From Symsagittifera roscoffensis (taxonomy: Eukaryota; Xenacoelomorpha; Acoela; Convolutidae): a stretch of 64,000 nt of DNA. The stretch spans positions 5,601,209 through 5,665,208 of the forward strand of contig NC_087065.1 of the NCBI RefSeq assembly GCF_963678635.1. Direction: 5' to 3'. Shown here piece by piece: positions 44,528 through 57,300 of the stretch (its first letter is position 1; each line of letters opens with the position of its first letter). The translations under genes were made by a program, and so were the position numbers. The notes beneath the pieces were generated by a model. That model saw only the letters and a list, made by a program, of their open reading frames with translations. It searched no databases and was not told the DNA's origin.

Positions 44528-44834
44528 GATGACTAAATGACGCTATGAACCGGCTACGAATCGATTTAAATTCACTGCCTTAATCAATTAACAACAGCTT
44601 ACTTTTGAACCTTATACCGTCTAATCCCTAGCAGTCTTCTCCAGGTCACCATCAGAAAACGTATCAGAAAACTACTCGTTTTGACAGAGCGCGTTCCAAA
44701 AGTTCGCAACTTTGTTCAAAATATTTTCAAAAGCACCGCATTTCATATCGGAAAAAATTTTAGGTCTTGATAGCGTTTTAGTAAATCTCGACTTCAAATT
44801 CATCGAATAAAAAAAAACGAAATGTTTTTTTTTA

Positions 44835-45195
44835 CAGATGCACCCTTCTACCCATGGATTAGCCCACCCACCAATCAAATTAGTCGCGCGCTCTGGTAAT
44901 ATTTTACCTTGAAATTTTCTAAAGGTGCATTTATATACTAATTTTGAAGGGGAGCGCGCCCTGAAAAAAAAACACAATTTTTTGGTCAATTTTTTCAAAT
45001 AGTGCCTAAAAACACTTTTTTTGACCAGTTTTTTTTTGAAAAAAATTCGCTTCTGTCGCAGACATTTTAGTCAAAATGGGGTCTTTATAGTGTCCTGGAA
45101 GTGCTAAAAAATCAATTTGGTCGACCTAGAAAAAGTTCAATGTATTTTTGAACTTTTTTTGAAAATCCGTCCACCATCGAGAAAACCATAGAATA
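44835..45195 (+). mobile_element. MITE family A, copy
   Basis: GCGCGCTCTGG, GGGGAGCGCGCCCTG, AAAATCAATTTGGTCGACC and TCGAGAAAACCATAGAAT follow the order of the copy at 30683. It lies upstream of the GPCR start, within 300 bases of exon 1. Confidence 0.65.
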
Positions 45196-46049
45196 TCCTA
45201 GAAAACAACTGAAAAAAAATCTCAATTTTTTTTTGGCTCTGATTACTCTGCTTAGGATTAGGTGTGTTACCGCAGCAACACGAAATTTTTGTCCTCCAAA
45301 TAGTTTGCTGTTTTGGCAATTAAAAAATAAGGGGGACAATTTTTGGGATCAGATTGTATAAGCGATTGATTTCACTTTTTAAGACAGCTTAACTTTTGTA
45401 GAAATTTCGATTTACTTTGAAACCAAATAGATTTGTTTTCTGAAGATGTTTGCTCTAAATACAAAATCGGTCGACCTTTCATTCAATTATTTACATCTGA
45501 TTTTCATATTGATAAATAACAGAAAACATGGTTTTCGGAAGTTTTGTATGGGTTTTTGTTGATGAAGTTCATTTCAAAATAGCATTGAACCCTGTAGTTA
45601 AAACCTGATGATTTATTAATATATCTCAAAACCATTGTTTTTAATAGTGGAGCGATCTTTTTTAAATCAAAATAACTTTATCCTAAGAAAAATGAGTTAC
45701 AAATAGAAGCTCTTTATACAAATAAACCCAGCCAAAGTTATCATTGCAAAAACACAATGGGAATAATTATTTCATTGAAAAAATTGTTTCATATAGTATT
45801 TTTTCTTAAATGAATTGATGAATCCAAAGTTTGTCGTTGTTAGAGCTCATTAAAAACTGTTTAATTGTTTTATAGTGGATATCGTACATAATTAAATTGA
45901 ATAATCTCCAAAGTCAGTTTACATTTCAGTCTTAACTACAAGAAAAGCAGACTAGTTTTTCTGGACCCTGAACTTTTTTTGGGAAGTTTTGTTTTTGAAT
46001 TCGAATTACGACTAAAAAAAGTTGACTATGACACATCAGTTATCCCGTG

Positions 46050-46400
46050 CAGAGGAGGATCTAGTGCAGGGGCGGATTTTCGAAAATTTGAATTTTGGCG
46101 ACCTTTTTTCCCGAGCTATTCTGAAGCATTAAAATGACGCAAATTTGGCCAAATTTTGTGCGCCGCAGGCTAATTTTTGAGAAAACAGGTAAAAACAAAG
46201 CCACTTTTGGGCACTTTTTAGAAAATTTTGACAAAAAATTGCGTTTTTTTTGGCGTCCACCAAACCCCCCCCCCCCTCAAAGTTTGTATATATTGCTGCC
46301 GAAGCCGCCTTTAACAAAATTTTAGGATCACTCGGCCAAAAATGTATTTCTTACAAATTACCAAAGGGGGACCCTTTTGGTCGGCAGGGGTTTTTGGTTG
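46050..46400 (-). mobile_element. MITE family A, copy in reverse orientation
   Basis: Read on the - strand, the order is CCAAAAGGGTCCCCC, then TTGGCCGAGTGATCC, GCCTGTTTTCTC, GCGGCGCACAAAATTTGGCC and AAATTTTCGAAAATCCGCCCC. These match family A parts. Ends are eroded; GCAGGGG near 46068 is a remnant of the terminal repeat. Confidence 0.55.
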
Positions 46401-46810
46401 ACTAAAATGTTACCTAGATAATCGATTATCGTGGCAAACTTAGCAACTGAAATGAATTTTAAATCGGCTACAATTGATTGTTAACAAAAAGAAAAACCAA
46501 CTAAATATTTTGCAATCATTTATAAATCTCTTTTTTTCTGCGTACGAAATTTTTTTTTGTACAATAAATCTATAAAAATTGACTACTTTTTTGCAGATTC
46601 TTCATAACTTGAACCAGAGCCATCACGTTCTTTCACAGGCTCACTAATCCCTACCCCGTCCCCACGTCCCGACACTACACAATCACACCCCCAATCCCTC
46701 TCTCTATGCTAAGAAATCTCACGTTCCCAGTTTATCGTCCCCTCTACCGTCCCTTTTATCAACTCTTTCCATTTTTATAATAACTGAAAATAAAAAAGTA
46801 ACCAAAGTTT
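46401..46810. repeat. Possible decayed family P element
   Basis: GATAATCGATTATCGTGGCA near 46416 and a C-rich part (46660-46760) resemble family P in reverse order. Terminal repeats are not seen. Confidence 0.35.
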
Positions 46811-46914
46811 ATATTATTGTGAAAAAACAAACGTCACACTCAAAAAAATTAAAAACTTTGTTATATTTAACATAGTCAAGGAAAACAAATAGGTTTCATC
46901 CAGTGGATTTTGCG

Positions 46915-47110
46915 TACAAATACCTGTAACGTTAGTTTTGTGACCACAATTTTTTTCGCGGTTCCGCAACAAGCGCAAAAAACTAGTTGTACTGCAAATC
47001 TCGTAAAACTTTAATGAAACCCGCAAATTTGTGTAGAATCCGCAAAATTTGTGAGCAGAATCCGCAATTGAATATGAATTCCACAAATTACAAACCGGTT
47101 CCCTAATTTT
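46915..47110. repeat. Array of degenerate AATCCGCAAA phrases
   Basis: Repeated GAATCCGCAA and CCGCAAATTTGTG in reverse orientation relative to some copies at 61-62 kb. Translated frames here are artefacts of the repeat. Confidence 0.45.
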
Positions 47111-48394
47111 GTTTATTAGACTGAAAAAAATCGGTTCTTGTGTATGAACAAATAAAAGCAAGAGCTGGAATTTTTCAATCAAAGTTTAACTAAAATTGTG
47201 GATAAAAAATTATAAATTTAATAGTTAAAAATTTAAAACTTAAAAACTAAAGGAAGATTTGTTTCAAATGACTAAATGAATAGCTCAAAAAAAAAAATCT
47301 CACAAAAAATTCAAAATGCGAATTCAAAAACAACACTTCCCAAAAAACGTTCAGGTTCCAGAAAAATTAGTCTACTCAGTAATTGGAAAACATATCCCAA
47401 CAAGCTGTTTAGGAATCATTATTTGGGAAACAGGTCAGTTTGTCAAATAAGCAAAATCATTACGTTCTAAGGGTAGGCTGGTTTTGATTTTGACTCGGTG
47501 GTAAATGACAAAATTCCACTTTTTAACCTAACAATTCTTTTATTCTCGACAATCTGTTTGATTACGCTGAAATTTTATCATTTAAAACTATCGTTTAAAA
47601 TTCTCAACGAGATTTTGTTTCATCAATTGATTTGTATTTCAGGTTAAACTTCGAAAAAAAATCAGATTTATTCAGAAATTTGATTTGAAAACTTCACGAT
47701 AATGATAAAATTCAAATGAAGTTTTTGATGAATAATCCAGAAAATAGCTTATTCCAGTTGGTTTTAATTGTTCCAGCTTTTGAGATTAGAGAGGTGTTTA
47801 TTTTTCTGATATTCTTATTTAAATATTTGAGATTTAGCTGCCTAACTTTAGCCTTGAACTGTTTTCAGTAATTGAGACTGAATTCCTGTCAGTGATTGAG
47901 ATTGAAATAACTAGGTTTGCACTGTTTTTAATAAAAGACTCAATTATTGACAGTTTTTCAGATTAAACAGCTGGCGGTAAATGAGATTTAACAGGGAGAA
48001 AAAATTGCTGGTGAAACACAAAAAAAATACTTGTTAAATAACATTAAATTATTTTTTTTCTGTTATTGGATTCGCAAACTAAAATGCAGATTCGACTTTG
48101 AGCCATAAAATTGGCTGTTTTGAAGCAATTTTGAGCTTTTTAATGTTATTCGTTAAACTTTTTCTTGAAATCCGAAATAGCAGAGAAGAAGCAAAACCGC
48201 GAATTCCGCCACAAATTGTTGTTGGTCTGTTGCGGAATCCACTTACCATTCTTAAAACGCACAGTTTGGCTCAGTAAGGTTGAGAACAATTGAATGGATT
48301 AGATGGAATAATATCATATTTTGTTCACTCGGGGTTATATCAAATTTGATTAAAAGCTGATTTTTCACAGCTTAGTAGTAGAAGATTGAGGAGA

Positions 48395-48900
48395 AATCGG
48401 AGGGGGGGGGGGGGGGGTGGTGGTGTAGGGTTTGTGGCGGTCTGCCGTGTAATACGATAGGCTATAGGTTTCCCGTACCGTCAACAATGTAATCAGAAGG
48501 GTTATAGGTTTCCCGATGTTTTAAGACACCAAGTTCCAGATGGTAAGTTTCAGAAGTTATCAATTTTTGAGAAATTTTACCGGCTTCTAAAATTTCCATG
48601 TATTAAGATAGTGCATAGATTTTTCAATGCATAACTAATAGACATTCAAAGTATTAGGATAGTTGATAGGTTTTGCCATGTAATAAGATTTGAGATGCTA
48701 AGAGGTTTGAGATGCTAAGTTGGTAAGTTTCAGAAAAAAATTTGGCGCCCAAAATGTTTTGGCTCTCGAACTTGCATATGCATGCTTTTTTTTAGCTAAC
48801 TCCTACGATTTGAGATATGTAAGAGCTGTATTTTCTTCGGAATAAAATGGTAAGTTTCATATGGTAAATTTCAGAAATTTTTAAAATATTCCTCGCTCTA
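48395..48900 (+). repeat. Poly-G run and degenerate short repeats
   Basis: A G-run of about 16 bases (48402-48418) is followed by diverged repeats of TATAGGTTTCCCG and ATGGTAAGTTTCAGAA at 48460-48900. No coding. Confidence 0.5.
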
Positions 48901-50149
48901 ATACTTTTTCAAACTGGTTCGAACAATCTGGGGCTAAGCAAGTTTTTTCATCAAAATTTTTCTTTGGAGAATGGATTTAGTGTCTTCTAAAATCTTTGAA
49001 AAATTATATAGTCTAGACTCAATGTGACTGCGAAATACTTGTGATGATGTAGAGGGATTGTTGTGAATCTGAAGAAATCGCAGTGAAAAGCAGATTTTTG
49101 TCTGTAGGGGTCAATTTTGTAAGTCCGATTGTCTTCGAGTGTTTCTCCTCTTTTTGCTGCCCGTGTATTATGCTCTGTGAAACTTTTTACAAATTTATCT
49201 GTAGGTTTAGTTGTTAAATTTCAGTTTTAATCATATTAGTCCTTTTCGAGGTAGCTCTTCAGTCAGTTCGGTTATTTTTAAATGGTGCTCGCCCTATATT
49301 ACTCTTAGGAAAAATTGAGTGCGATGGTTCTAATCGTTATGTAGTGCGGTTTGTGAGGCCTGCCTTAGAGCATGCTCAGGGCGTCCTCTATTAGTTGGTT
49401 AGGCCATCTGGAGTATTCTTGTGAGTGTTTCTAAGGGTAGAGTGTTTTCTTGTTTCTATCCTTTCTCTTCTTTGTATCAAGTGTTTTGTGAGTTGTTTTT
49501 TTTTGGTTTTTCTTTTTTATAAAAATAGTTTGTCTTTGACTACTGCTAACTGGATTTTTTAAGGCTGTATGTAGTCTTAATAGAAAATTGATTTAATTTT
49601 CAGAAAAAAAAACCTTTTATGCAGTTTGATCTGGTTGGAGAATAGCGGAAATGTACTGTACATCTTGATAGTTCGGTAGTGTTAGTAGGCTGCTTAAAAT
49701 CTTATTCCAGCCAGGTTAAACTACTTTTGAATTGTGTGAAGCTGTTTGAAGCTGTTATCAGTTAGTTTTTGAAGGTAGAATTAGAAGCTTCACCCATCTC
49801 AATTGTCATGCAAAATTATCAAGAGTTTGAAACAGTTTGTCCAAGGGGCAAGTTGAAAAAAAATTTTGTTTATAAAATTAGTAATCTTACTTCAATTTAA
49901 CCCTAATTTTTAAATCTATTGACGTTTATAACAATTTTACTGCTCTGTCAAAAACATCTGTCAACATTTTAAACTTTACTCTATTCGATTACCACTTATT
50001 TGAATGATTCTTGATTCTTTTTCAATTCTGAGAAAGGCAGAGAGATCATCAAAAAAAATATGGTGAGAAAATCATATATATTAATTAAGTTTTAAATGAA
50101 AAATCCACCTTTAATTGGAGTCGGTGTTGGGGAAAACATAAGCGTTGTT

Positions 50150-52800
50150 GGGTGCTTGCATTGGAGGCTTAGCTTTTATGTTAAAAAAAATTCTTGTGAG
50201 TAGTAGTGGCCAAAAAATCACAAAAACCTTGATAATTTTGAGTTACTCCAGATGGACATTGAAGTCGTGGTTAGTTTTATGAATCAAGTTATAATGTTTG
50301 TGAGTGAATTCCGTGCCTTGAATGTTTTGTAAGATTGAAATTTCTGCAGGTTGGTTGTACTCGTGTCGGATGATTGTGGGGCAGGATTCTTTGTGGTTAA
50401 AGTTGTGGTGTGGAGACAGAATATGCAATTGTCGATTGCGATCATAGTTTCGATGAGAACCGTGCAGGTTAGTGCCTTTGATAAAATTTGGGAAATTAAA
50501 AAAAGAAGTTGATATGTGTTTTGGGTTTGTAAACAAGTACTGTAAAGAGTAAAGTAAAGAGTTTGAGTAAAGTACTTTGAATAGAGTGCCTTTGAAAGAA
50601 ACGATTATAAGTATGGGTGTAGATTAGTTTGGTTTTCAACATCAAATTCATGTGAACAATTTATATCTCTTTCTTGGGAGTGAGGAAGAGAAATTTTAAT
50701 AGGTTGAATCTCATCGAGACTTCAGGTTTTTGAATTGTCAGCTTTGATGTTTTTGAGTGCATGATCAATAACATGATCTAGTTTTTTGTAAGTGTAAATC
50801 GAATATATAATTAGTTTTACTAAAGAATTTCTCTGTTAACTTCGATTATACTGCAGGGTCTGTGTTGTATAGTAAATCTTCCATATACCTATAATATTTT
50901 GGTCGTACTATGGGATGAAAAGCTGATTTGACTTGCGTACAAGATAGCGGTTCAGTAATTGTGACACAACAATGCTGAAGAGCTTTTTTATTGGAAGTGC
51001 ATTAGTGATCTGTGTTATGAACACTGTTTTGTGTATTTGCTCTTGATGCAGTTTAAAAATATTCAAATTGTTTCCGAGCTCATCGTCGGATATAGAGCTA
51101 GATGTTTTTTGAATGAGCTAGAAAGTGGTTAAAAGGTGGGGTAGCATCGATGCAGGGTGAACCGGAGATAGATGACAGGGTATGAACGGGAGTTCAGGTA
51201 GATGAATGGGGTGTAAACTGATTGAAAAATGTAAGTCGTGGTGTTTAGTTCTGAGTTTATAAACTCGTTAGGGGTGTCTACGGCGAGGCTGTCTTAAAAA
51301 CTACTAGTGTTGCAAAAGCAGAGTGACTGAGTCGTCAGAGTGAATGTGGGATGAGTCAGATGACACAGTGGAAAAAAAAAGAATGTGTTACTGGTATCGA
51401 AAAGGATAGAAGTCTATTGATAGATTAGATAGAAGGCTGGCGCTGAAGTGCTGAGGTATGAAAGAAGATCGGTTGCGGGATAAAATTTGGCGGCTCTTTG
51501 TGAGCTAAAACGATTATTGTTATGAAACCGAAATTTAATTGTATGAGGTTAATCTATTATCTCATTATTTAAGCCAACTTGATTCTGTGGTTTTTGAGCA
51601 ATGTGAGAAGTTGGTCTTTGTGTATTTCACTGTTTTGATGGAAGCGTGATCCTAGGAAAAAAAATTTTCTGTAATGTATGTCTGCAATCAATTGTAATTG
51701 ATCTCGTTTTGGTAATTTGTGTGATTGTAACGATGCTGTAGGTGAGTGTGTATTGTTTTGTGGCTTGTCATATGTTTCGGGTTTTGTGGCTAATTGTTTT
51801 TGTAAGTTTTTTTTCAAAGCCTTGAACGTTTCTATATTGAGTTTGTCAGATTTTGTCTTTCTTTGTCTTACCTGATCAAAGCATTTTGATTCTATGAAAA
51901 ATTGTTGAAAGTCATTCATTCGTATCTGACGTATTGTTAGTTGGAAGGTTGTACAAGTATCTTCAGGGAACCAAAAAATGTTTGCTAGTCTGTGAAATAT
52001 CGGATCTTAATATGCTTGATCATTTTGCTCCTGGTAAGTAGGAGACTTGCTGTAAAACTTTGTCATAACTCAAATCTCGTATTAGGTGAAATTGTTCTAA
52101 CTTTATTTTCCAGTCAAAAAACATTTTTTGTTGATATCCTGTTTATATATGATGGCTTTACAATTTGATGGCTTGCTATTACCAATGTGAGTTAGCCAGT
52201 TTTTATCGCAAAGGTCAGAGACCAGTCGTCCATGTGCGCCAAATCGTCAAGTCGTATATGAATTTGACTATGTTCTAGTTGTTGTTGATATCTTGAGTCT
52301 AAAAATATGTGAAATTTAGAACTGTTCGACCGTTGTCTATATTTTTTTCACTGATTTTAGACGTTGTAGTTCATGTTTGCTGTTCTCAGGATTGAGATGC
52401 GTAAGTCTTTTAATATTGCTCTGATGGTAAGGTTTGCGATCGAGTATGTTTTAAATCCATTTGAAGTTTTTGTACAAAGTAATATCTCTTTAAAACTTTT
52501 ATCTGTAAACTTCCAGACTCAAGTGTTGTAGCGCAGGCTTTCAATTTTGTTGCTGCAAAGATTTTTGTTGTTTTCATTGCTTGTGGTTCTGATTATCATT
52601 GAGTGCCTGGTTCATAGCATAATACGGTAATGTTTTTGTTGACTGTCTTCGATATCATAGTGTGTCAAAAAAAGGTCTCGTGGTCCTGTTCGTAGCGACG
52701 GAGTGTCATGAGGTTTTGGATCTAAGCTTTTCAGGATGTAAGGGATGTTTAGTAATGTAAAGATTGAAAGATACACGTTCATGACAGTCTTGAAAAAGGT
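50150..52800 (-). pseudogene. Unrecognised coding relic, - strand, env-like layout
   Basis: The - strand has a string of broken open frames with coding-like amino-acid make-up, while the + strand is T/G-rich. At the upstream end (52760-52700) is a signal-peptide-like MNVYLSIFTLLNIPYIL followed by SLDPKPHDTPS and a Cys-poor ectodomain-like part. Mid-way an open frame of 116 codons spans 51569-51919. At the downstream end (50243-50536) a 97-codon frame is followed after one stop by a hydrophobic stretch VFVIFWPLLLTRIFFNI and a short tail. Signal peptide, long body and one late membrane segment is the layout of an envelope glycoprotein relic of an LTR element, but no diagnostic motif was found. 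Other origins are possible. Confidence 0.25.
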
Positions 52801-53808
52801 TTGTAAAAAGATGTATAACCAATTTCTTCTTGGCAAGAAAAATATTCTTGCTGTTTTGCAAATAGTTTTATCGGAAAATTCCGATATTTAAATTATTTCT
52901 CGTAGAAAACAAAGCAAAAGAATATCCCGATTAAAAAATTAGACTCATCAACAAAAAAGCAGACAAATATTGATCAAAAATTTTGAAGAAGACCGTAAAA
53001 CGGCAGTCATTTGAAATAGACGGTCAAAAGTTTCAGCTTTCATGTTTACTATCGTTATTTTTTGATATCGGTTTTTGAAGCTCGCCAGCACGAAGGTTGA
53101 ACCTAAATTTTTTTAAAATGAACTCAACTTTTGTTACAAGATCTAGACGGCCCTTTGTTTGACCCAATTTATGTATATAAAAATTTCAGAGAATAAAAGT
53201 AAGAAAAAAGAAATAGCTCATTAATCAGCAATGGACCAAAACCTATACTCAGAAAAAAGCAAAACTCATTGGAATTTAAATGACAATTAATAGTTCGGTT
53301 CTAAAATATGTTCAGACTTTAAGCAGTCTTATGTTCAGACATTGACTTTTTTGACCCGTGTTGCGACTATGGTTTTTGTCCCAACATGGATTGGTTCCGA
53401 TTTATAAGGTCTGAATAAAAACCGCGGGTAGCAGTCATTTGGTATCAGATTTGGAGACCAATGGACGATGTGGATTCCAAATACGAAAAAACTCAGTTCT
53501 CAAAAGGCTCTAAATCTTGTTATAGCAGAAAAAAACACTGACGCCGTTGTAGAAACACAAAATTAGAGTCTATTTGTTTGTTGTTCAAGTTTGTTTATTG
53601 AATCTGGTAAAGACCCATGTTTTAGTTTTCTAGGAATTGTCGGTCTGGTAAAACGTCATCTCCCCTGTTCCATTACAAGCACAATCTAAGGTTTTCAAAA
53701 TTTTTCAGAGAATCGGTGGTTATGATCAGAGTTATTAGTTTCGAAAACAGCACTGCATTTTTGTTCTGATTTTATCACTGATCAGTGATATCGAGGCATT
53801 CATCTAGC

Positions 53809-54740
53809 ACTGTCACCCCGGGTTGACCAAAAATGCTAGTCATACAATTTTCATATATGGAAAAAGGCTAATCATTTACTCCATAAGTACGAAACATTGC
53901 ATGAAAGATCTATGATTAGTATTTTTTCATGTATGCAAGTTGTATGACTAGCATTTATCCATAAATCAAAAATACTGATATTTTACGTTCTAATTTCTCA
54001 AAATTTTTGGTTGTGTTCGTAACCGAACATAATTGACATAAACCTTGGTTACTCAAACGTAGTAACCAAAGGTTTGGCCGTCTCGCATTAAAGAAGCATT
54101 CGAAACAGCCTGAAATGTGTTAATTCTGTTTCAAACAAATAATATAAGAAAAGTAACGAACTTTTAAATTTTGGCAAAAATTTTCAAATATGTTTATTTC
54201 TAAAATTTGAGTTTTTAAATTACCAGACATTGATCAAGGCATAGAAAAACATGTCATACAAAAAAAGAGGAGTTTTAAGCGTTTTTGAAAAAAGTTATGA
54301 AGAGAAAACGAAAGAAAATCCATTGTTAGTATATCCAGGACTACGTTATACACACAAAAAATTAAACTTTGCATGCAAATTTTTTTCTCAAAAATTTTTT
54401 GTTTCAGTACGAAAATCAATTTGCGATTGAAAAAAAAAATTGGGGGCAATTTCAAAAATACTGAAAAATTTTTGTCGTCGCCATCAAAAAAATGCTAGTC
54501 ATACGTTTTCCATATATGGAATATGTATGATTAGCATTTTTTTTGGTCAAAAAGTTTTTCTTTTTATGTAGTACGATACACCGAATTTATGCCAAAACAA
54601 AAGAAAATCTTTTTTGAAAATTCGACGACACCATTTTAGCAAAATGTATGAAACTTGTATGACTAGTATTTTTTCATAAACTTAGTTTCTGGAATTGTAT
54701 GATAAGCATTTTTCGTCTAATGAGGTCAACCCGGGACAGT
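53809..54740. mobile_element. Inverted-repeat element with CCCGGG ends (932 bp)
   Basis: Starts ACTGTCACCCCGGGTTGACC and ends GGTCAACCCGGGACAGT, inverted repeats with a small insert in the left end. Just inside both ends, and again internally, sit phrases of the form TATGACTAGCATTTTT or TATGATTAGCATTTTT in alternating directions (53833, 53910, 53945, 54491, 54520, 54656, 54695). No coding capacity. A relic of the same family is at 17900-18228. Confidence 0.75.
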
Positions 54741-55180
54741 AATGTTTTCATACTGTTGCACAAAGAAAGAGTTTTGATTTTGATTGGAAGACCGATCCGC
54801 GTTAGAATGAAAAACCGTTCAAGATTTTTGCAAGGTTTTGCATTTTTCAGATGCGCAGTTTGATATGCAAAAATTACACGAGTCTTTGAAAAATTTTGCA
54901 AAAATAGTGCCTTCTTTCAGCCATATAGAAAAAAAGACATGTTATACATATGTACAATATGGGCTTCCAGCAAACATTTATTTTTGTAATTTTTGATTTT
55001 CTCACGATTGTCCGAATAAAGTTACTTTAATTATAATTCTCTTTGTGCACTCGTATAGACTTGTTTTTATTGTACTGGTGTAGTTCTATTATGCTCTCTC
55101 CTACTGGAAAAACATATTTCAGCAATTTCAGCTGTTTTTGACGGTTTGTGTTTTTATTAAATACTTAGAGCATGTTAACA
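54741..55180. other. AT-rich non-coding DNA
   Basis: Nothing assigned. Confidence 0.35.
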
Positions 55181-56006
55181 GCACCGAGCACCCATGGATC
55201 ATAATCGATTATATTTTCATATGGATTATAATCCTAATATTTTTTATGTCAATGTAATCCATTATAATCGATTATAATAGACTTTTTTGAGGGATTATTC
55301 ATGAAATTTACAATTTTGTTTGAAATTATCTCATTTTCTGTTTAGTGCAGCTGCTACGCATTACGTTTCATAAAATGTTACATTTCAGAATAAAATGTAT
55401 ACATTTTTTGTCTCTACTTTTTAATTTGATTTCTTTCAGCCATATAGAAAAAATGCATCGCACTTAACACTTCATTTTATTGTTTTTTTGTTTCTTTATT
55501 TTTTCACCACAACCCCTCTCCCCCCCTAGTTTACCACCCCCCTCCTAGTTTAATACCCCCCCGTTAAGCGCCCCCACCAGTTTAGCCCCTTCCCCACCCA
55601 GTTTACCCCCCCCCCCCCCTCCTCCAGTTTACCCTGCGCCCAGTTTACCCCCCCCCCCCCCCCCCCCCAGCTTACCCCCCCCCCCAAGCTTACCCCCTCC
55701 CCCCAAATGGCATTTAGTAAAAGACATGGCGTACATTCTGTAAATGTCTCGCAAAAAATAATCTAATTTTATAACGGATTCTTATTTCAAAAATAATCGA
55801 TTATAATGGATTATCTTGGCAAAAATACTCAATTTCGGTGACAAAAATAATGGATTATGATAGATTAGAATGGATGATATTGGATTATGCTTTTTTTAAA
55901 AATAATCGATTCGTGGTCTAAATTTTACATCTGTAATGGATTCTAAAGGATTAATTTTGTCTCGGAAATACATTATAATCGATTAGAATCCATGGGCACT
56001 CGGTGC
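55181..56006. mobile_element. Family P inverted-repeat element with C-rich core (826 bp)
   Basis: Left end GCACCGAGCACCCATGGATC and right end GGATTCTAATCG inverted into GATTAGAATCCATGGGCACT then CGGTGC give inverted repeats of about 31 bases. TAATCGATTA occurs at 55203, 55265, 55794 and 55976. The core (55505-55705) is built of GTTTACCCCC-type units with C-runs up to about 18. It ends 29 bases before the assembly gap. No transposase. Confidence 0.8.
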
Positions 56007-56035
56007 GGTTGAAACAATTTATTCGCAAGGAAAAG

Positions 56036-56235
56036 NNNNNNNNNNNNNNNNNNNNNNNNNNNNNNNNNNNNNNNNNNNNNNNNNNNNNNNNNNNNNNNNN
56101 NNNNNNNNNNNNNNNNNNNNNNNNNNNNNNNNNNNNNNNNNNNNNNNNNNNNNNNNNNNNNNNNNNNNNNNNNNNNNNNNNNNNNNNNNNNNNNNNNNNN
56201 NNNNNNNNNNNNNNNNNNNNNNNNNNNNNNNNNNN
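56036..56235. other. Assembly gap (200 N)
   Basis: Exactly 200 N, a placeholder size. The real distance is unknown, and repeats flank it on both sides. Confidence 0.99.
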
Positions 56236-56309
56236 ATTTTTTGTTCCACCATTTTAAAAAGTTTTCAAAAACTGTTAGAAGACCAGTCAAGTTTTTGATT
56301 TTCATTCGC

Positions 56310-57300
56310 TAATTATGCGTTTCCAATGTTTATCTCATGCTTTGGGAAACATAATTTTGCCGTCTCTAACTTGAGACTTTGCTGATTACCTGCTAGTAGA
56401 TATCAGAAGCTATCAATTACAAAAAAAACCAAAACAGCAAAAATGGGTCGGAATCATTGATTTTTCAGATCTGAAATATCCAAGAAAAACTTAATTTAAG
56501 ACCTGAAATTAGATTTTAAATAATTTTTTTCAGATCTGAAATAACCAAAAAAACCAAAACAGCAAAAATGGGTCAGAATCATTGATTTTTCAGATCTGAA
56601 ATATCCCAGAAAAACTTAATTTGGATCTGAAAATAGATTTAAAATTTTTTTTTCAGAAAAAATTTTTATGCGTTTCCAATGTTTATCTCATGCTTTGGGA
56701 AACATAATTTTGCCGTCTCTAACTTGAGACTTTGCTGATTACCTGCTAGTAGCTATCAGAAGCTATCAATTACAAAAAAAAAAAACCAAAACAACAAAAA
56801 TGGGTCGGAATCATTGATTTTTCAGATCTGAAATATCCCAGAAAAACTTAATTTAAGACCTGAAATTAGATTTTAAATAATTTTTTTTCAGATCTGAAAT
56901 AACCAAAAAAACCAAAACAGCAAAAATGGGTCAGAATCCTTGATTTTTCAGATCTGAAATATCCCAGAAAAACTTAATTTAAGACCTGAAATTAGATTTT
57001 AAATAATTTTTTTTCAGATCTGAAATAACCAAAAAAACCAAAATAGCAAAAATGGGTCAGAATCCTTGATTTTTCAGATCTGAAATATCCCAGAAAAACT
57101 TAATTTGGATCTGAAAATAGATTTAAAATATTTTTTTTTCAGATCTGAAATAAACAAGAAAAACAAATTTTCAGGTCTGAAATTAAATTGAAATAACCAA
57201 TCTTTAAACTATGCAAGCGTTGTTGAAACATTCCACAATCTATTTCAGATCTGAAATTTAGATCTGAAAAAATTTATTTCAGATCTGTTTTAGAAATTTA
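56310..57300 (+). repeat. Nested tandem repeats with TTTCAGATCTGAAAT palindromes
   Basis: A ~120-bp unit (TTGATTTTTCAGATCTGAAA to GCAAAAATGGGTCAGAATC) recurs from about 56455, 56580, 56815, 56940 and 57065. A larger repeat (ATGCGTTTCCAATGTTTATC ...) occurs at 56316 and 56669. The 16-base palindrome-like core ATTTCAGATCTGAAAT or close forms occurs more than ten times. Confidence 0.8.

Noticed and set aside
55973-56305. Open frames across the N run
   Set aside because: Most of each frame is unknown sequence; there is no evidence for coding.
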